Positions 50,708 to 60,062 of a DNA stretch of 64,000 bases are shown one piece after another (position 1 is the stretch's first letter; every line of letters starts with the position of its first letter). Source of the stretch: Microbacterium psychrotolerans (lineage in GTDB: Bacteria > Actinomycetota > Actinomycetes > Actinomycetales > Microbacteriaceae); contig NZ_JAVFWO010000001.1 in assembly GCF_031085295.1 (NCBI RefSeq), positions 248,001-312,000 of the forward strand. Reading direction: 5' to 3'. The notes beneath the pieces are model-generated. The model ran no database searches and had not been told where the DNA came from. It saw nothing but the letters and a program-made list of their open reading frames with translations. Both the position numbers and the translations under genes were made by a program.

Positions 50708-50806
50708 ATCGCTCGCGCGCTGCGCGACGGAGAACGGATGCCGCGGCCCGCGGTGCACGGAAGAGGGTGTCCGCCGGCCTATGCCCTCAGAGGCGGCAGC
50801 TGGTTC

Positions 50807-51508
50807 TCAGTACAGGAGGAACTGCTTGGGCTCGGTCGACGCGATGCCGCCGATCTCTACCGAGAGGTGGTACGACGCGCCGCCGCCGGGTGCGAGCGGG
50901 CGGTTGCCGTCGGCGCAGGTGCCCACGGCCGAGCGCGTCCGGTCCCATGTGAGAGGAGCCGCGCTCGACACGGTCTGGCCGGCGGCGATCAGCACCACCA
51001 TGTCGCTCGGCTCGCTCTGGCAGTCCGTGGAGCGCCACCAGACGTCGTCGCCGCTCGTGACCGTGAAGGACTGGGCGGTGGTGCCCACGTTGAGCGTGCA
51101 GTCGGCGCCGTTGTTGGTCAGGGAGATCGAGAACTGAGGGTTCTGGTCGCCGGCGTAGGTGTCGGCGCTCGTCACGGCCTCGACGGTGATCTCGCTCGCG
51201 ACGCAGGGCAGCGCACTCGGGGTCGCACCGGGAGTCGGCGTCGCGCCCTCGACCACCGCACCCTCGACAGCCCCGGTCTCGGTGCCACCGGTGGTCGCCT
51301 GCCCCGAAGGCACCGGCAGGGACTCGGCCGTGTTCTGCTGCTGCCCGGGGTCGGGCTTGTCCGACGAGTCCGTCGCGGCGACCGCCCAGGGCTGGGCGAT
51401 GAGCAGCCACACGATCCCCGCGATCACGAGCAGGCCGATCAGCAGCACGAGACGCCGACGACGGTACACCGCCGGAGAGGGGCGACGTCGCGGAGTGGTG
51501 CCGGTCAT
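50807..51508 (-). CDS. Membrane-anchored extracytoplasmic protein
   Basis: This 233-residue protein (ATG at 51508, GTG at 51514 also possible) has a basic N-terminus, one transmembrane helix (LVLLIGLLVIAGIVWLLIA), a Gly/Thr/Pro linker, and an extracellular beta domain with four cysteines (LPCVASE, ADCTLNVG, STDCQSE, VGTCADG). The domain, with FSISLTNNGADCTLNVG, resembles DUF4232-type immunoglobulin-like folds common in actinobacterial surface proteins. Function unknown. Confidence 0.65.
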   Translation of the reverse strand: MTGTTPRRRPSPAVYRRRRLVLLIGLLVIAGIVWLLIAQPWAVAATDSSDKPDPGQQQNTAESLPVPSGQATTGGTETGAVEGAVVEGATPTPGATPSALPCVASEITVEAVTSADTYAGDQNPQFSISLTNNGADCTLNVGTTAQSFTVTSGDDVWWRSTDCQSEPSDMVVLIAAGQTVSSAAPLTWDRTRSAVGTCADGNRPLAPGGGASYHLSVEIGGIASTEPKQFLLY

Positions 51509-51596
51509 GCTCACAGGTTAACCGCGGTGCCTGTGTTCTCCGGTCGGCGCGCCCCGCATCCGGCGAGCCGGTACCGCGTCGGCGTCACGAGCAGGG

Positions 51597-52100
51597 TCAG
51601 AGGCGCTTCATCATGCGCGTGTTGCCGAGGGTGTTCGGCTTCACGTGCGCCAGGTCGAGGAACTCCGCGACACCCTCGTCGGGCGAGCGGATGAGCTGGG
51701 AGTACACGTCGGGGTCGACGACCTGCTCGCCGATCGGCTCGAAGCCGCGCCGCGTGAAGAAGTCGACCTCGAACGTCAGGCAGAACAGCCGCGACAGGCC
51801 GAGGGCGCGGGCGTTCTCCTCGAGCGCCTCGACGATGGCCCGGCCCACACCGTGGTGCAGCCAGCCGTCCGCGACGATCAGCGTGCGGACCTCGCCGAGG
51901 TCCTCCCACATGACGTGCAGCGCACCGCAGCCGATGAGCTCGCCGTCCGAATCCTCGGCGACGAGGAACTGCTGCGTCGCCTCGTAGAGGACGACGAGAT
52001 CCTTGCCGAGCAGGATGCGCCGCTGCACGAACGGCTCGAGGAGCGCCTGGATGCGGCGGACGTCGCGCGTGCGCGCGGGCCTGACCGTGAACTCTGCCAC
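51597..52100 (-). CDS. Amino-acid N-acetyltransferase (ArgA-like GNAT)
   Basis: The 167-residue protein (GTG at 52100) is a single GNAT domain: VRPARTRDVRRIQALLEPFV, LIGCGALHVMWEDLGEVRTLIV, the acetyl-CoA loop HHGVGRAIVEALEENA and LTFEVDFFTRRGFEPI. It matches the short actinobacterial N-acetylglutamate synthases of arginine biosynthesis (Rv2747 type). It acts in the cytoplasm. It shares direction with clpC, with a strong terminator between. Confidence 0.82.
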   Translation of the reverse strand: MAEFTVRPARTRDVRRIQALLEPFVQRRILLGKDLVVLYEATQQFLVAEDSDGELIGCGALHVMWEDLGEVRTLIVADGWLHHGVGRAIVEALEENARALGLSRLFCLTFEVDFFTRRGFEPIGEQVVDPDVYSQLIRSPDEGVAEFLDLAHVKPNTLGNTRMMKRL

Positions 52101-52169
52101 CCGTCCAGCGTAGATGCCTGCTCCGGCCGCCGAGCCGCCGGGCGCGCCGACGGCACCCCCGAACGACGA

Positions 52170-52208
52170 AGAGCGGATGCCGTGGCACGGGGCCACGGCA
52201 TCCGCTCT
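52170..52208 (-). terminator. Strong hairpin terminator after clpC
   Basis: A perfect 17-base-pair stem (AGAGCGGATGCCGTGGC and its complement) with a 5-base loop lies 12 bases beyond the clpC stop. Its arms contain the CGGATGCCG word that recurs in this chromosome. Confidence 0.85.
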
Positions 52209-52219
52209 CGTGATCTGTC

Positions 52220-54748
52220 TTACGCGTTCGCCGCGAGGTCGGGCGTGGCGGTGATCTCGCCGTTGTGGACGACGCCCACCGCGACCTTGTCGCCGCGCGG
52301 GCCGTGCTCGAACACGAACTCGCCGTTCTGCGCGTCGACCTTCACGTGGTCACCCGCGTCGAGCTCGCCGTGCAGGATCTTCTCGGACAGGCGGTCCTCC
52401 ACCTCGCGCTGCATGGCGCGACGCAGCGGACGGGCGCCGAGTGCGGGGTCGAACCCGATCTCGATCAGCTTGTCCTTCGCGGCATCCGACAGCTCGATCG
52501 TCATGTCGCGGTCGAGCAGACGCTCGCCGAGGCGCTTGGTGAACAGGCCCACGATCTGGCGCAGCTCATCCTTGTCGAGCTGCGGGAAGACGATGATGTC
52601 GTCGACGCGGTTCAGGAACTCGGGTTTGAAGTTGCGCTTGAGCTCCTCGTTCACCTTGCCCTTCATCCGCTCATACGTCGTGCCGCTGTTGCCCTCGACC
52701 TGGAAGCCGACCGGCCCGCCGGCGATCGCCGACGAACCGAGGTTCGTCGTCATGATGATCACCGTGTTCTTGAAGTCGATCACGCGACCCTGGCCGTCGG
52801 TCAGGCGACCCTCTTCGAGGATCTGCAGGAGCGAGTTGAAGATGTCGGGGTGGGCCTTCTCGATCTCGTCGAAGAGCACGACCGAGAACGGCTTGCGCCG
52901 CACCTTCTCGGTGAGCTGGCCGCCCTCTTCGAACCCGACGAATCCGGGAGGGGCGCCGAACAGGCGCGAGACGGTGTGCTTCTCACCGAACTCCGACATG
53001 TCGAGGGCGATCAGCGCGTGCTCGTCGTCGAAGAGGAACTCGGCGAGCGCCTTGGCGAGCTCGGTCTTTCCGACACCCGTGGGGCCGGCGAAGATGAACG
53101 AGCCCGACGGACGCTTCGGGTCCTTGAGGCCGGCGCGCTGACGGCGGATCGTCTTCGACAGCGCGGCGATCGCCTCTTCCTGGCCGATGACGCGCTGGTG
53201 CAGCGCCTTCTCCATGAAGACGAGACGGCTCGACTCCTCCTCGGTCAGCTTGAAGACCGGGATGCCGGTGGCCTGGGCGAGCACCTCGGCGATCAGACCT
53301 TCGTCGACGACCGCGTGGGTCGCGACGTCGCCCGAACGCCACTGCTTCTCGAGGCGCAGGCGCTCGGCGAGGAGGGACTTCTCCTCGTCGCGCAGCGAAG
53401 CGGCCTTCTCGAAGTCCTGCTCCTCGGAGGCGAGCTCCTTGTCCTCGCGCACCTTGGCGATCTTCTCGTCGAACTCGCGCAGCTCGGGCGGGCTGGACAG
53501 GATCGACAGGCGCAGGCGGGCGCCGGCCTCGTCGATCAGGTCGATGGCCTTGTCGGGAAGGAAGCGGTCCGAGATGTAGCGGTCGGCGAGGTTCGCCGCC
53601 GCGACGATCGCGCCGTCCGTGATCTGCACCTTGTGGTGCGCCTCGTAGCGGTCGCGCAGCCCCTTCAGGATGTTGATCGCGTGGGGCAGGCTCGGCTCGG
53701 CGACCTGGATCGGCTGGAAGCGGCGCTCGAGCGCGGCATCCTTCTCGAAGTGCTTGCGGTACTCATCGAGCGTGGTGGCACCGATGGTCTGGAGCTCGCC
53801 ACGGGCGAGGAGCGGCTTCAGGATCGACGCCGCGTCGATCGCCCCCTCGGCGGCGCCCGCACCCACGAGGGTGTGGATCTCGTCGATGAAGACGATGATG
53901 TCGCCGCGCGTGCGGATCTCCTTGGTGACCTTCTTCAGGCGCTCCTCGAAGTCACCGCGGTAGCGGGAGCCGGCGATGAGCGAGCCGAGGTCGAGCGAGT
54001 AGAGCTGCTTGTCCTTGAGCGTCTCGGGCACGTCGCCCTTGACGATCGCCTGCGCGAGACCCTCGACGACCGCCGTCTTTCCGACACCGGGCTCGCCGAT
54101 GAGGACGGGGTTGTTCTTGGAGCGGCGCGAGAGGATCTGCATGACCCGCTCGATCTCCTTCTCGCGCCCGATGACCGGGTCGAGCTTGTTGTCGCGCGCG
54201 GCCTGCGTCAGGTTGCGGCCGAACTGGTCGAGCACCTGCGAGCCTCCCTGAGTGGTGCCCTGGGTCTGCTCGCCCGCGCCGCTGGCGACGCCGGCGGGCT
54301 CCTTACCCTGGTAGCCCGAGAGCAGCTGGATGACCTGCTGGCGGACCTTGTTCAGGTCGGCGCCGAGCTTGACCAGCACCTGTGCGGCGACGCCCTCGCC
54401 CTCGCGGATGAGGCCGAGGAGGATGTGCTCGGTGCCGATGTAGTTGTGGCCGAGCTGCAGCGCTTCGCGCAGCGACAGCTCGAGCACCTTCTTGGCGCGC
54501 GGCGTGAACGGGATATGCCCCGTCGGCTGCTGCTGGCCCTGGCCGATGATGTCCTGCACCTGCTCGCGCACGGCGTCGAGCGAGATGCCGAGGCTCTCGA
54601 GGGCCTTGGCGGCGACGCCCTCACCCTCGTGGATGAGACCGAGCAGGATGTGCTCGGTGCCGATGTAGTTGTGGTTCAGCATCTTCGCCTCTTCTTGGGC
54701 GAGGACGACGACACGACGGGCACGGTCCGTGAATCTCTCGAACATCAT
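52220..54748 (-). CDS. clpC: ClpC AAA+ unfoldase
   Basis: The 842-residue protein has two Clp-N repeats (1-145; each with [14 protein letters not shown] or [14 protein letters not shown]). AAA-1 carries Walker [14 protein letters not shown] and [14 protein letters not shown]; a UVR coiled-coil insert follows (about 420-460); AAA-2 carries [12 protein letters not shown] and [13 protein letters not shown]. It is the ATPase partner of ClpP and feeds damaged or tagged proteins to the protease; in actinobacteria it is essential. The start is ATG-ATG with a GGAG site upstream. Confidence 0.96.
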   Translation of the reverse strand: MMFERFTDRARRVVVLAQEEAKMLNHNYIGTEHILLGLIHEGEGVAAKALESLGISLDAVREQVQDIIGQGQQQPTGHIPFTPRAKKVLELSLREALQLGHNYIGTEHILLGLIREGEGVAAQVLVKLGADLNKVRQQVIQLLSGYQGKEPAGVASGAGEQTQGTTQGGSQVLDQFGRNLTQAARDNKLDPVIGREKEIERVMQILSRRSKNNPVLIGEPGVGKTAVVEGLAQAIVKGDVPETLKDKQLYSLDLGSLIAGSRYRGDFEERLKKVTKEIRTRGDIIVFIDEIHTLVGAGAAEGAIDAASILKPLLARGELQTIGATTLDEYRKHFEKDAALERRFQPIQVAEPSLPHAINILKGLRDRYEAHHKVQITDGAIVAAANLADRYISDRFLPDKAIDLIDEAGARLRLSILSSPPELREFDEKIAKVREDKELASEEQDFEKAASLRDEEKSLLAERLRLEKQWRSGDVATHAVVDEGLIAEVLAQATGIPVFKLTEEESSRLVFMEKALHQRVIGQEEAIAALSKTIRRQRAGLKDPKRPSGSFIFAGPTGVGKTELAKALAEFLFDDEHALIALDMSEFGEKHTVSRLFGAPPGFVGFEEGGQLTEKVRRKPFSVVLFDEIEKAHPDIFNSLLQILEEGRLTDGQGRVIDFKNTVIIMTTNLGSSAIAGGPVGFQVEGNSGTTYERMKGKVNEELKRNFKPEFLNRVDDIIVFPQLDKDELRQIVGLFTKRLGERLLDRDMTIELSDAAKDKLIEIGFDPALGARPLRRAMQREVEDRLSEKILHGELDAGDHVKVDAQNGEFVFEHGPRGDKVAVGVVHNGEITATPDLAANA

Positions 54749-54906
54749 TCACTCCTCCAGGGCGATACGGGTCTGCTGAGCCCGCTTCGCCATACATCGA
54801 GGGTAACGACGCGGCCGAGAGTGCATGGCCGTGTTCGCCGTGGGCATAGCGCGCCCCTCCCCACATACGGGATACCGGGATGACTTGCGTTGAGGCATCC
54901 GTGTGG

Positions 54907-54941
54907 CATATCGTTTCTCGATAACAACGTTTATCGATATG
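54907..54941. promoter_or_regulatory. Nested inverted repeat upstream of DUF2975/Xre pair
   Basis: Outer arms CATATCG/CGATATG (54907-54913 and 54935-54941) enclose inner arms CGATAA/TTATCG (54919-54924, 54931-54936). All are CGATA-type words in the AT-rich leader of the two-gene unit. It is a likely operator for the Xre protein encoded downstream. Confidence 0.6.
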
Positions 54942-54956
54942 GAGTGGGTGATTCCG

Positions 54957-55583
54957 ATGTCCTCGACAGCACGCCCTCATGTCTCGCTCGGCGAAGGCTT
55001 CAGCCTCGGCCTCATCGCGACCGGAGCGATCAGCGTCGCGGTGGCGGCCCTGGTGGCCATCGTCCGCGGCGCCTACGCGATCTTCGGGAGTGCACCGACA
55101 GTCCGGATGCCGGTGACCGGCGGAGACGTGCCCGACCTCGCCGGTGTGCCGGAGATCTCGGCGGCGGCGTACGCGTCAGCCGACGTGACCTTCACCGGGC
55201 TGCCGGGGGCGGTGAGCTGGATGCTGTGGATGGAGCTCGCCCTCCCCGCGCTCGCCACGATCGGCGTCTGCGTCGTCGCCTGGTGGCTGGGTGTCTCGCT
55301 CATGCGGGCGCACCCGTTCCGCCGCGCGATGTCGACCGCGATCGGCGTGGTCGCCGTCCTCGTCGTGGTCGGCGGAGTGCTCGGTCAGGTGCTCGGCGCC
55401 TTCGGCCGCGCGCTGCTGGTGGAGGATCTCGCCGCGACCTCGCCGGAGGTGACCGACGTCTTCGGCACATTCATCCTGGAGCTGAACCTCGCACCCGTCG
55501 GCTGGGGCTTCGCCCTGGCGCTCGTCGCCGGCTCGTTCGCGATCGGCGCGCGGCTTCAGCGCGACACGGAAGGCCTGGTGTGA
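54957..55583 (+). CDS. DUF2975-type four-helix membrane protein
   Basis: The 208-residue protein has four hydrophobic segments (about 18-40, 85-110, 120-145 and 175-195) with a short exported loop after the first. This is the layout of DUF2975 proteins, which are regularly encoded just before a small Xre regulator, as here. The ATG at 54957 has a GGAGTGGGTG leader; an earlier ATG at 54939 lies inside the inverted repeat. Function unknown, possibly a membrane sensor for the regulator. Confidence 0.7.
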   Translation: MSSTARPHVSLGEGFSLGLIATGAISVAVAALVAIVRGAYAIFGSAPTVRMPVTGGDVPDLAGVPEISAAAYASADVTFTGLPGAVSWMLWMELALPALATIGVCVVAWWLGVSLMRAHPFRRAMSTAIGVVAVLVVVGGVLGQVLGAFGRALLVEDLAATSPEVTDVFGTFILELNLAPVGWGFALALVAGSFAIGARLQRDTEGLV

Positions 55584-55810
55584 CCCCCGCCGAGGACGAG
55601 GGGCCCTCGGGGGTCCATTGCCGGCTCGACGAGCTCCTGCTCGAGCGGGGCATGACGCTCACGCGCCTGTCGGAGCTGGTCGGCGTATCGGTGGTGAACC
55701 TGTCGATCCTCAAGAACGACCGGGCCCGCGCGATCCGCTATTCGACGCTGTCGGCGATCTGCCGGGCCCTCGACTGCGAGATCGGCGACCTGCTCGTGCG
55801 CGCGGACTGA
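55580..55810 (+). CDS. Xre/YozG-like Cro/C1-type regulator
   Basis: This 76-residue protein is almost entirely one helix-turn-helix: LDELLLERGMTLTRLSELVG, VVNLSILKNDRARAIRYSTL and AICRALDCEIGDLLV. This is the YozG type that pairs with DUF2975. The GTG start overlaps the upstream stop (GTGA). It likely binds the CGATA-type repeat upstream of the operon and controls itself. Confidence 0.82.
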   Translation: MTPAEDEGPSGVHCRLDELLLERGMTLTRLSELVGVSVVNLSILKNDRARAIRYSTLSAICRALDCEIGDLLVRAD

Positions 55811-55812
55811 CT

Positions 55813-55847
55813 GATTCCGGATGCCGAGGGCCGCAGCATCCGGAATC
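55813..55847. terminator. Bidirectional hairpin between convergent genes
   Basis: GATTCCGGATGC and GCATCCGGAATC form a perfect 12-base-pair stem with an 11-base loop. It lies between the stop of the Xre gene and the stop of the facing lipoprotein gene, so it can serve both. Confidence 0.75.
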
Positions 55848-55854
55848 TCACGCG

Positions 55855-56589
55855 TCAGTTGGGGTAGATGGGAATGCGGACGTTGTCGAACTCGGCGCCG
55901 GTGAGGATCGCGAAGATCTCGGCGTCCTCGTCCTCGAGGCCGTTCACCGCTGTGACGACGCCGCGCGGCGCCATGTCCATGGTGCAGACCTGGTCGGCGG
56001 GCGGGGTCACGAAGGTCACCGTGACCTCGCTGGCGCTGGTCGCCTCGGTGTTCTCGATCGCGGGAGCGCAGGAGGACGAGCCCCACGACAGGATGACGAA
56101 CTGGCCGTCGACGTCGGTCCAGCCGGCGCTCGGGAGGTAGTCGGTCTCACCGCCGACCGCGAGACCGGGGACGCCTTCGAGGTCGGTGTCGCCGTGCCAG
56201 CCGTCACCGGTCACCTCGATCTCGACACCGTCGGCCGGGTCGACGCCCTCGGGTGTTCCGACGAGCGAGACCCGCGGGACGAGGTCGCTCGTGCAGGCGG
56301 TGTCGCCCTCGGCGTCGACGAGCGTGACCGTCATCACGCCGTTCGCGTAGGTCGCCTCCTCGGCGACGGGCACGCACGTGGAGCTCCCCTGGGTGACGAT
56401 GCCGACCATGCGGCCGCCGTCGAGCCAGGCCGCGCCGACCTCCTGTTCGCTGCCGTCGTCGCCCTTCGAGGTCGCGGACGATGAAGGCGTCCCGCCGGAG
56501 CCGGTGGGTGTGGCACAGGCGGTCAGAAGGCCGGCGGCGAGCAGCGCGAGGCCGATTCCGGCGACGAGTGAACGGGAGCGAATGGCCAT
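55855..56589 (-). CDS. Secreted lipoprotein of unknown function
   Basis: This 244-residue protein (ATG at 56589) has a lipoprotein signal: MAIRSRSLVAGIGLALLAAG ending in the lipobox LTAC. The mature part has two similar halves (GIVTQGSSTCVPVAEEATY and VILSWGSSSCAPAIENTEAT). Each half is followed by a T-V-T-L/F strand and a second cysteine (DTACTSDL, QVCTMDM). This suggests a duplicated domain with two disulfides. No enzymatic motif is seen. Confidence 0.75.
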   Translation of the reverse strand: MAIRSRSLVAGIGLALLAAGLLTACATPTGSGGTPSSSATSKGDDGSEQEVGAAWLDGGRMVGIVTQGSSTCVPVAEEATYANGVMTVTLVDAEGDTACTSDLVPRVSLVGTPEGVDPADGVEIEVTGDGWHGDTDLEGVPGLAVGGETDYLPSAGWTDVDGQFVILSWGSSSCAPAIENTEATSASEVTVTFVTPPADQVCTMDMAPRGVVTAVNGLEDEDAEIFAILTGAEFDNVRIPIYPN

Positions 56590-56716
56590 GCGAGAGCCTC
56601 CTCGAGATTCGCGGATGCCAGCACCCGCGGCATCCGTCACCCCTATGGTGTCGTAGTCAGGGCGGAAATCTCAGTACCGACGGTCACGCGCCGGTCACGA
56701 TCCGCCGGGGAACGCC

Positions 56717-58258
56717 TCATTGCAGCGCGGACGTGAGGCGTGCCAGGTTGTCGAGCACGGTCGAGCGGAGCGGCTGCTTCTCCCACTCCTCGAGGGTGAG
56801 CTCGCGGCTCAGCGAGCGATACATGTCCTCCACGGATCGCATCTCGCGCACGAACTCCTCGCCGCGCACGAACAGCGAGATCTCCATGTTGAGACCGAAG
56901 GAACGCATGTCCATGTTGCTGGAGCCGATGATGCCCACCTCGTCGTCGATGGTGAGGCTCTTCGTGTGCAGGATGAACGGCCTCTTGTACATCCAGATCT
57001 TGACGCCCGCCCGCAGCAGCGCCTCGTAGTAGCTGCGCTGCGCGTGGTAGACGATCGCCTGGTCGCCCTCCTCCGAGACGAAGAGCTCGACATGGATGCC
57101 GCGCTGGCACGCCGTCGTGATCGCGAGCAGCATCGCCTCGTCGGGCACGAAATACGGGCTGACCACGATGATCTGCCGCTGCGCGGCGTAGAGCAGGCCG
57201 GCGAAGAGCTTGAGGTTGTTCTGGAACTCGAACCCCGGACCGGACGGCACGATCTGGCAGTCGAGGTCGCCGGGCCCGCTCGTCACGTCGAAGAGGTCGA
57301 TCTCCTCGGTGAGGACCTCGTCGGTCTCGCTGTACCAGTCACTCAAGAACACGGCGTTGACGGATGCCACCACCGGGCCTTCGATGCGCGCCATCAGGTC
57401 GACCCAGTGCAGGCCACGGCGGATGTTCTTGCGGAGGTTGTACGTCGAATCCGTGACGTTCTGCGACCCCGTGAACGCGACGCGGCCGTCGACAACGAGC
57501 AGCTTGCGGTGGTTGCGCAGATCAGGACGCTGGTATTTGCCACGCAGCGGCTGCACCGGCAGCATCAGGTGCCACTGCGCGCCCATCGCGCTGAGCCGCT
57601 TGAGAGTGCGCTTGTAGAACGGCTTGCCGCGGTTCGCCCAGTGGTCGAGGAGGACGCGCACCGTCACACCGCGCTGGGCCACCTCTTCGAGCGCCCGGAA
57701 GAAGTTGTCGGTGGCGGCGTCCGCCTGGAGGATGTAGAACTCGACGTGAACGAAGCGCTCCGCCTGACGGATCGCGTCGGCCATCGCGTCCAGGCTCTCC
57801 TGGTAGTCGGGGATCAGGTGCGCCGCGTTGTCGCCGGCGAGAGGCATGGCGCCCAGGTTGCGGTTCAGCGTGACCAGCGACGTGAACCAGGACGGGGCGT
57901 GCGGGCGCAGCGTGCCGAAGTCGAGTGACGCACTGGTGTCGTGGATGTAGTCGTTGATGCGCTCCTGCTTGCGCCGCCGCTTGCGCGGCAGGCGCGGGTT
58001 GCCGATCAGCAGGAACAGGAACACCCCGACGATCGGGATGAAGTAGATCGCGAGCAGCCACGCCATCGCGGCGGTCGGGCGCCGGTTGCGCGGGACGATG
58101 ATGATCGCCGTGACACGGATCACTGTGTCGACGATGAAGACGAGCACCACCCACCACGTCGCATCGAACGTGATGGTGAGCATCGAGCGGGGCCTCTCGG
58201 CGAGGGTCGGCCGGACCTGATTGATCAGACGGACCGGCGGATCGGACAGTGTGCTCAC
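56717..58258 (-). CDS. cls: Cardiolipin synthase (PLD family)
   Basis: The 513-residue protein has two N-terminal membrane helices, then two phospholipase D motifs: HRKLLVVDGRVAFTGSQN and HTKSLTIDDEVGIIGSSN. It joins two phosphatidyl groups to make cardiolipin in the membrane. The GTG at 58258 gives a 25-residue extension before MLTITFDATWW; the ATG at 58183 is an alternative start. It is leftward, alone. Confidence 0.92.
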   Translation of the reverse strand: MSTLSDPPVRLINQVRPTLAERPRSMLTITFDATWWVVLVFIVDTVIRVTAIIIVPRNRRPTAAMAWLLAIYFIPIVGVFLFLLIGNPRLPRKRRRKQERINDYIHDTSASLDFGTLRPHAPSWFTSLVTLNRNLGAMPLAGDNAAHLIPDYQESLDAMADAIRQAERFVHVEFYILQADAATDNFFRALEEVAQRGVTVRVLLDHWANRGKPFYKRTLKRLSAMGAQWHLMLPVQPLRGKYQRPDLRNHRKLLVVDGRVAFTGSQNVTDSTYNLRKNIRRGLHWVDLMARIEGPVVASVNAVFLSDWYSETDEVLTEEIDLFDVTSGPGDLDCQIVPSGPGFEFQNNLKLFAGLLYAAQRQIIVVSPYFVPDEAMLLAITTACQRGIHVELFVSEEGDQAIVYHAQRSYYEALLRAGVKIWMYKRPFILHTKSLTIDDEVGIIGSSNMDMRSFGLNMEISLFVRGEEFVREMRSVEDMYRSLSRELTLEEWEKQPLRSTVLDNLARLTSALQ

Positions 58259-58361
58259 ACTATCGGGGGTGACGGACGCGACCTCGCACGCGGGAGGGTC
58301 GGCGTCGCGGGTCGCCGGCAGCGCGCGGCGTCGAGCGCCTCTGCGTCGGGCGAGGTGCGGG

Positions 58362-58556
58362 TCAGCTGTCTGCGGAGGTGGAGCTGGACGCGACCGGCGG
58401 GAGTCCGCGCTTGGCGCGCTCCTCGGCCTCGACCTTCGCGTAGACGCGTCGTTCGGTGCGGTCGGCGCGGATGATGCTGCGGAGCACGAAGAAGAAGATC
58501 AGCGACACGAGGACGGTCGGCAAGAGCGTCCAGAGCGCCGCGACCCAGTAATCCAT
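58362..58556 (-). CDS. Small single-helix membrane protein
   Basis: This 64-residue protein starts at an ATG after a CTGGAGGC site. It has one transmembrane helix (LWTLLPTVLVSLIFFFVL) followed by a basic amphipathic tail (RADRTERRVYAKVEAEERAK). Such small proteins are widespread and unnamed in Microbacteriaceae. Its start lies 121 bases from the divergent DUF4192 gene. Confidence 0.65.
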   Translation of the reverse strand: MDYWVAALWTLLPTVLVSLIFFFVLRSIIRADRTERRVYAKVEAEERAKRGLPPVASSSTSADS

Positions 58557-58677
58557 GCCTCCAGGATACGCGGTGCGGGTATCCCTTCCTCCCCAGGTGC
58601 AGCTTCGCCGTCCGGACGCACCGGATCCATCCACAGGTCTTTCGCCAGCGCGGCACCCGGCGCGAGGCTCGTCGCTC

Positions 58678-60000
58678 ATGACCCCCACCGTCGTGAAAGC
58701 CGCGGATGCCGCGCAGTTCCTGTCCTTCGTCCCGCGCATGCTGGGCTACCACCCGACTCGCAGCCTCGTGGTCATCCCGTTCCACGGCGCGCGGAGCCTC
58801 GGCGCCATGCGCTTCGACCTGCCAGACGGCGACGCCGAGTCCGTCGACCGCGTGGCCGCGACCGTGACCGGCATGGCCTGCCGGCTGCCCGAAGCCGATG
58901 CCGTCGCCGCGATCGGGTACACCGACGCACGGTTCCACGACAGCGGACGGATGCCGCACGACCAGCTCTTCGCCGCGCTCCAGCGCCGAGCCGACGCGTG
59001 CGGTCTGCACGTCACCGACCTGCTCTGCGTCGCCGCCGACGCGTGGGGCTCCTATCTCGACGACGACTGCCCGGCCGAGGGAAGGCCCCTCGACGAGCTG
59101 GCCTGGAACGGACCGCAAGGCGTGCCCGCACCCGCCGGCGATCAGGGCACCGGGACCGAGCTGCCCGAGCCCACGGACGAGGAACGCGCGAGCGTGGAGA
59201 AGGCCATGATCGCGTTCGGTGACGCCGTGGCGGTGCTCTGCGGTCCCGATGCGGGCGGGGGCCCGGCCGGAGACGGGGAGCCGCCCGAGCGCGCTGCCCG
59301 GCGTGCGGCGCGGGGCGGCGAGATGCCGGAGCGCCCCGACGTCCCGGAGCGCGCACCCGCTCCTTCCCCGATGGGGTCCGCCCTCGTCGCCGGCGACCTC
59401 GGACCCGTCCCCGCTCCGGTGTCGGGCGTCGCCGAGGGGGCGGCATCCGAGAGCCCCGACTCGAGGATCGACCCGCAGGCACTCGCGGCCGTCTGCCGGC
59501 TCGACGACCTGCCGGGGTTCTTCGAGGACGCGCTTGCGCGTCCGCTCGACGGCGCGGACGTATACGACGCCGCCGCGCTCGTGTGGTGCCTCGCGCGGCC
59601 GTCGCTGCGGGACGTCGCGCTGGTGCAGTGGAGCGGCAACCTCGCGCAGGGCGATGAGGCGTTCGACGCGCAGCTGCGCTGGGAGTCCGGCGAGGAATAC
59701 CCGGCGCATCTCGCGATGCGCATGTGGGGCGAAGGCGACCCGCCGCAGGTGTCACGGCTCGAGACGGCGCTCGCGCTGTCGCGCCGGACCGCCGCGCTCG
59801 CACCGCGTGAGGCGCAGCCGGGCGCGCTCGCCATGTGCGCATGGCTGTCGTGGGCGCTCGGACGCTCGACGCACGCCGCCGCGTACGCGGAGCGGGCCTG
59901 CGAGATCGAGCCCGAGCACGGACTGTCCCAGATCGTGCTGTCGTTCGTGCACGCCGGGCATCTGCCCGACTGGGCGTTCCGGCGCGCGAGCGCGCGATGA
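58678..60000 (+). CDS. DUF4192-family protein
   Basis: The 440-residue protein has VKAADAAQFLSFVPRMLGYH and SLVVIPFHGARSLGAMRFDL at the N-terminus, the core of DUF4192, an actinobacterial family without known function. The region around residues 145-270 is low-complexity (Pro, Gly, Glu). The C-terminal part (ALAPREAQPGALAMCAWLSWALG) resembles the end of the same family. Cytoplasmic. The ATG at 58678 begins the conserved part; the frame extends upstream without sense. Confidence 0.8.
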   Translation: MTPTVVKAADAAQFLSFVPRMLGYHPTRSLVVIPFHGARSLGAMRFDLPDGDAESVDRVAATVTGMACRLPEADAVAAIGYTDARFHDSGRMPHDQLFAALQRRADACGLHVTDLLCVAADAWGSYLDDDCPAEGRPLDELAWNGPQGVPAPAGDQGTGTELPEPTDEERASVEKAMIAFGDAVAVLCGPDAGGGPAGDGEPPERAARRAARGGEMPERPDVPERAPAPSPMGSALVAGDLGPVPAPVSGVAEGAASESPDSRIDPQALAAVCRLDDLPGFFEDALARPLDGADVYDAAALVWCLARPSLRDVALVQWSGNLAQGDEAFDAQLRWESGEEYPAHLAMRMWGEGDPPQVSRLETALALSRRTAALAPREAQPGALAMCAWLSWALGRSTHAAAYAERACEIEPEHGLSQIVLSFVHAGHLPDWAFRRASAR

Positions 60001-60062
60001 CGTCAAGCGCGATGCGCGGGGGTGCGCTACTTGACGAGCGAGCGAGATGCCGGGGTGGCGCG

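Noticed and set aside
52265..54883. 872-codon rightward frame opposite clpC
   Set aside because: The opposite strand encodes unmistakable ClpC motifs; the rightward product is rich in Leu/Asp/Arg repeats typical of a GC shadow.
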